DNA of 18,295 nt from an uncultured Caryophanales bacterium (GTDB taxonomy: Bacteria > Bacillota_I > Bacilli_A > RFN20 > CAG-826). Made by a program: the position numbers and the translations under genes. The notes below the pieces were generated by a model, which saw only the letters and a program-made list of their open reading frames with translations, was not told the DNA's origin and searched no databases. The DNA lies in contig CABQKC010000033.1 in NCBI GenBank assembly GCA_902464635.1, forward strand, positions 1 to 18,295. Direction: 5' to 3'. Below are positions 17,199 through 18,295 of the stretch, one piece after another. The stretch's first letter is position 1; the number at the start of each line of letters is the position of its first letter.

Positions 17199-18140
17199 TT
17201 ATTTTAGACCGCCATCAATTGTGTTAAGCATTAATTTCTTTTGGAAAATCGCATAGAAAATCAATACAGGCAATACCGCTAATACCATAGCAGCACAAAT
17301 AACAGGGAAAGCATTCGCGCTATCACCTAATCCCGCAATGCCAACTGCAATAGTTGGACGATTTGAATAGAATAGGCTTGGATACCAATAATCATTCCAA
17401 AAACCCAAGAATCTAATAATGGTAAAGGTCAAAACCCCATTTCTAGCTAATGGGACCATTATTTGCCTGAATATCCTAAAATCGCTAGCGCCATCCATCA
17501 TTGCAGATTCTGCAAAAGACCATGGGATTGATTTGAAATAACTATGTATATATAAGAAAGCACCACCAAAAGCACTTGCATTTAGAATAATCATTCCAAA
17601 ATAGGTCCCCATTAAGGAAAGATCATTCATCAATTTATAAGTAGCGGGCAAACTTGCAACAGCTGGAATAAATGAGGCAGTCAAAACAATGGTATAAATC
17701 AATTTATTACCCTTGAATGTGTATTTAGCCAATACATAGGCCGACATGCATGTAAATGCCATTGAGACAACAGTCTCCCCTAAAGATAGGAAGATGGAAT
17801 TAAGAAACATCTGTAATATGTTCGTCTCTTGGCTTCCAACGCTTATTTTATTAAAAGCATCTATGAAATTCTGTATTGTTGGATTAGATGTAAACCAGAA
17901 ATAATTTGGATAGATCCTTGTATCAGTAATAGGGTCATAACCTCCAATAAATTCATTAGGAGATTTAAAGGAATTAATCATTAAATAGACAAATGGATAA
18001 ATTAAAGAAATTGCATATACCAAAAACAAAATAAAGATGAACCATGTAATAATTTTCTGCTTCAAAGCGGAAGAAGAAAAAGCACGGTGACGAAAATAAC
18101 GCCCTCTTTTTCTGATTTGCTTTTTGGTTAAGGAATCCAT
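17199..18140 (-). CDS. Carbohydrate ABC transporter permease, MalG/UgpE type
   Basis: A 313-residue membrane subunit of the oligosaccharide importer and the first gene of the operon. After a basic N-terminus (KKQIRKRGRYFRHR) come hydrophobic segments at about 31-57, 112-138, 147-167, 178-199, 236-256 and 278-298. The EAA loop (Glu211 to Pro230) reads ESAMMDGASDFRIF and ends in IMVP, as in the binding-protein-dependent permease family. The C-terminal LNTIDGGLK resembles the MalG tail that reaches into the ATPase dimer. An in-frame TGA a few codons upstream supports the ATG at 18140, although no convincing Shine-Dalgarno is visible. The MalG-type gene precedes the MalF-type gene, the reverse of the common order. 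Confidence 0.93.
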   Translation of the reverse strand: MDSLTKKQIRKRGRYFRHRAFSSSALKQKIITWFIFILFLVYAISLIYPFVYLMINSFKSPNEFIGGYDPITDTRIYPNYFWFTSNPTIQNFIDAFNKISVGSQETNILQMFLNSIFLSLGETVVSMAFTCMSAYVLAKYTFKGNKLIYTIVLTASFIPAVASLPATYKLMNDLSLMGTYFGMIILNASAFGGAFLYIHSYFKSIPWSFAESAMMDGASDFRIFRQIMVPLARNGVLTFTIIRFLGFWNDYWYPSLFYSNRPTIAVGIAGLGDSANAFPVICAAMVLAVLPVLIFYAIFQKKLMLNTIDGGLK

Positions 18141-18181
18141 GGTAATATTGTTTCAAAATATTAAGCAAATAGAAAGATACG

Positions 18182-18196
18182 ATTTTAACGTTTAAT
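18182..18196. promoter_or_regulatory. Candidate LacI-type operator with central CG
   Basis: TTAAACGTTAAA on the operon strand is a 12-bp imperfect palindrome (five of six base pairs matching) centred on CG. This resembles sites bound by LacI/GalR-family sugar repressors. It lies about 45 nt before the first start codon. No cognate regulator gene is present in the window. Confidence 0.3.
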
Positions 18197-18198
18197 AG

Positions 18199-18220
18199 CA
18201 TTTTTTAGCCGCTAAAAATG
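18199..18220. promoter_or_regulatory. Palindromic site in the operon leader
   Basis: TTTTTAGCCGCTAAAAA (18202-18218) is a perfect 17-nt odd palindrome, extended outward by CAT/ATG with a one-base offset. It could be an operator for a sugar-responsive regulator or a short RNA hairpin. It lacks a T-tract arranged like an intrinsic terminator, and the position just downstream of a candidate promoter favours an operator. Confidence 0.4.
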
Positions 18221-18236
18221 TTTGTTTTATATTTCT

Positions 18237-18265
18237 ATTATTTGAGTTTCCCCATTTTACGTCAT
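18237..18265 (-). promoter_or_regulatory. Weak candidate sigma-A-type promoter for the operon
   Basis: ATGACG (18265-18260) and AATAAT (18242-18237) match the -35 consensus at four and the -10 consensus at five of six positions, with 17 nt between them. Transcription would start near 18230 and run into the palindromes at 18220-18182. In DNA this AT-rich such matches can arise by chance. Confidence 0.25.
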
Positions 18266-18295
18266 AAAAAATGATTTTTCTGTTTATTTTTTGGT

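Noticed and set aside
18267..18279. AT-only palindrome AAAAATGATTTTT upstream of the operon
   Set aside because: Such runs are expected by chance in DNA of this composition and would not form a stable hairpin.
1..18295. tRNA, rRNA, CRISPR array, transposase or phage genes
   Set aside because: No cloverleaf-like segment, regularly spaced repeats or mobile-element coding motifs were seen on either strand.

Overview
The window is AT-rich and uses a strongly biased set of residues (Asn, Lys, Ile, Ser, Tyr, Asp). TGA works as a stop codon: it ends the 16289-17197 and 4341-7124 genes, and TGG encodes Trp throughout. The surface proteins carry Sec signals, lipoboxes or a C-terminal membrane anchor, and I saw no LPXTG motif. 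Together this fits a low-GC Bacillota or Mollicutes-related lineage with the standard code (RF39-, Acholeplasma- or Erysipelotrichia-like, probably gut-associated). The taxonomic assignment is inference.

Nearly the whole window (282-18140) is one minus-strand gene cluster of eleven genes. They are packed with overlaps or gaps of 46 nt or less, so they are probably one operon. In transcription order they are: a MalG-type permease; a MalF-type permease; a membrane-anchored surface protein with three beta-sandwich-like modules; a lipoprotein TIM-barrel-like putative glycosidase with a DEP motif; a family 1 solute-binding lipoprotein; an MsmX/MalK-type ATPase with an approximately 150-residue insertion; a cytoplasmic DEP-type putative glycosidase; an exported protein with two putative carbohydrate-binding modules; a large exported protein combining the same modules with a DEP-type domain; a cytoplasmic GH95-like glycosidase; and a cytoplasmic GH78 alpha-L-rhamnosidase-like enzyme.

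The simplest reading is a Gram-positive-type polysaccharide utilisation locus. Surface proteins capture and partly cut a deoxysugar-decorated glycan, the ABC transporter imports the oligosaccharides, and cytoplasmic GH78, GH95-like and DEP-type enzymes dismantle them. The substrate is not readable from sequence. GH78 plus GH95 points to terminal L-rhamnose and L-fucose or L-galactose, as in pectic rhamnogalacturonan, plant exudates, bacterial exopolysaccharide or mucin.

Upstream (18141-18295) lies a 155-nt leader with two palindromic sites and a weak candidate promoter. No regulator gene is in the window. Downstream (1-281) there is a truncated LuxR-type response-regulator receiver fragment (52-195) and no convincing terminator.

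The most unusual features are the three divergent DEP-type TIM-barrel paralogues apparently placed in three different locations (cytosol, lipoprotein, exported), the coiled-coil-like insertion in the transporter ATPase, and the Cys/His motif plus WFKP-type modules shared by two exported proteins.
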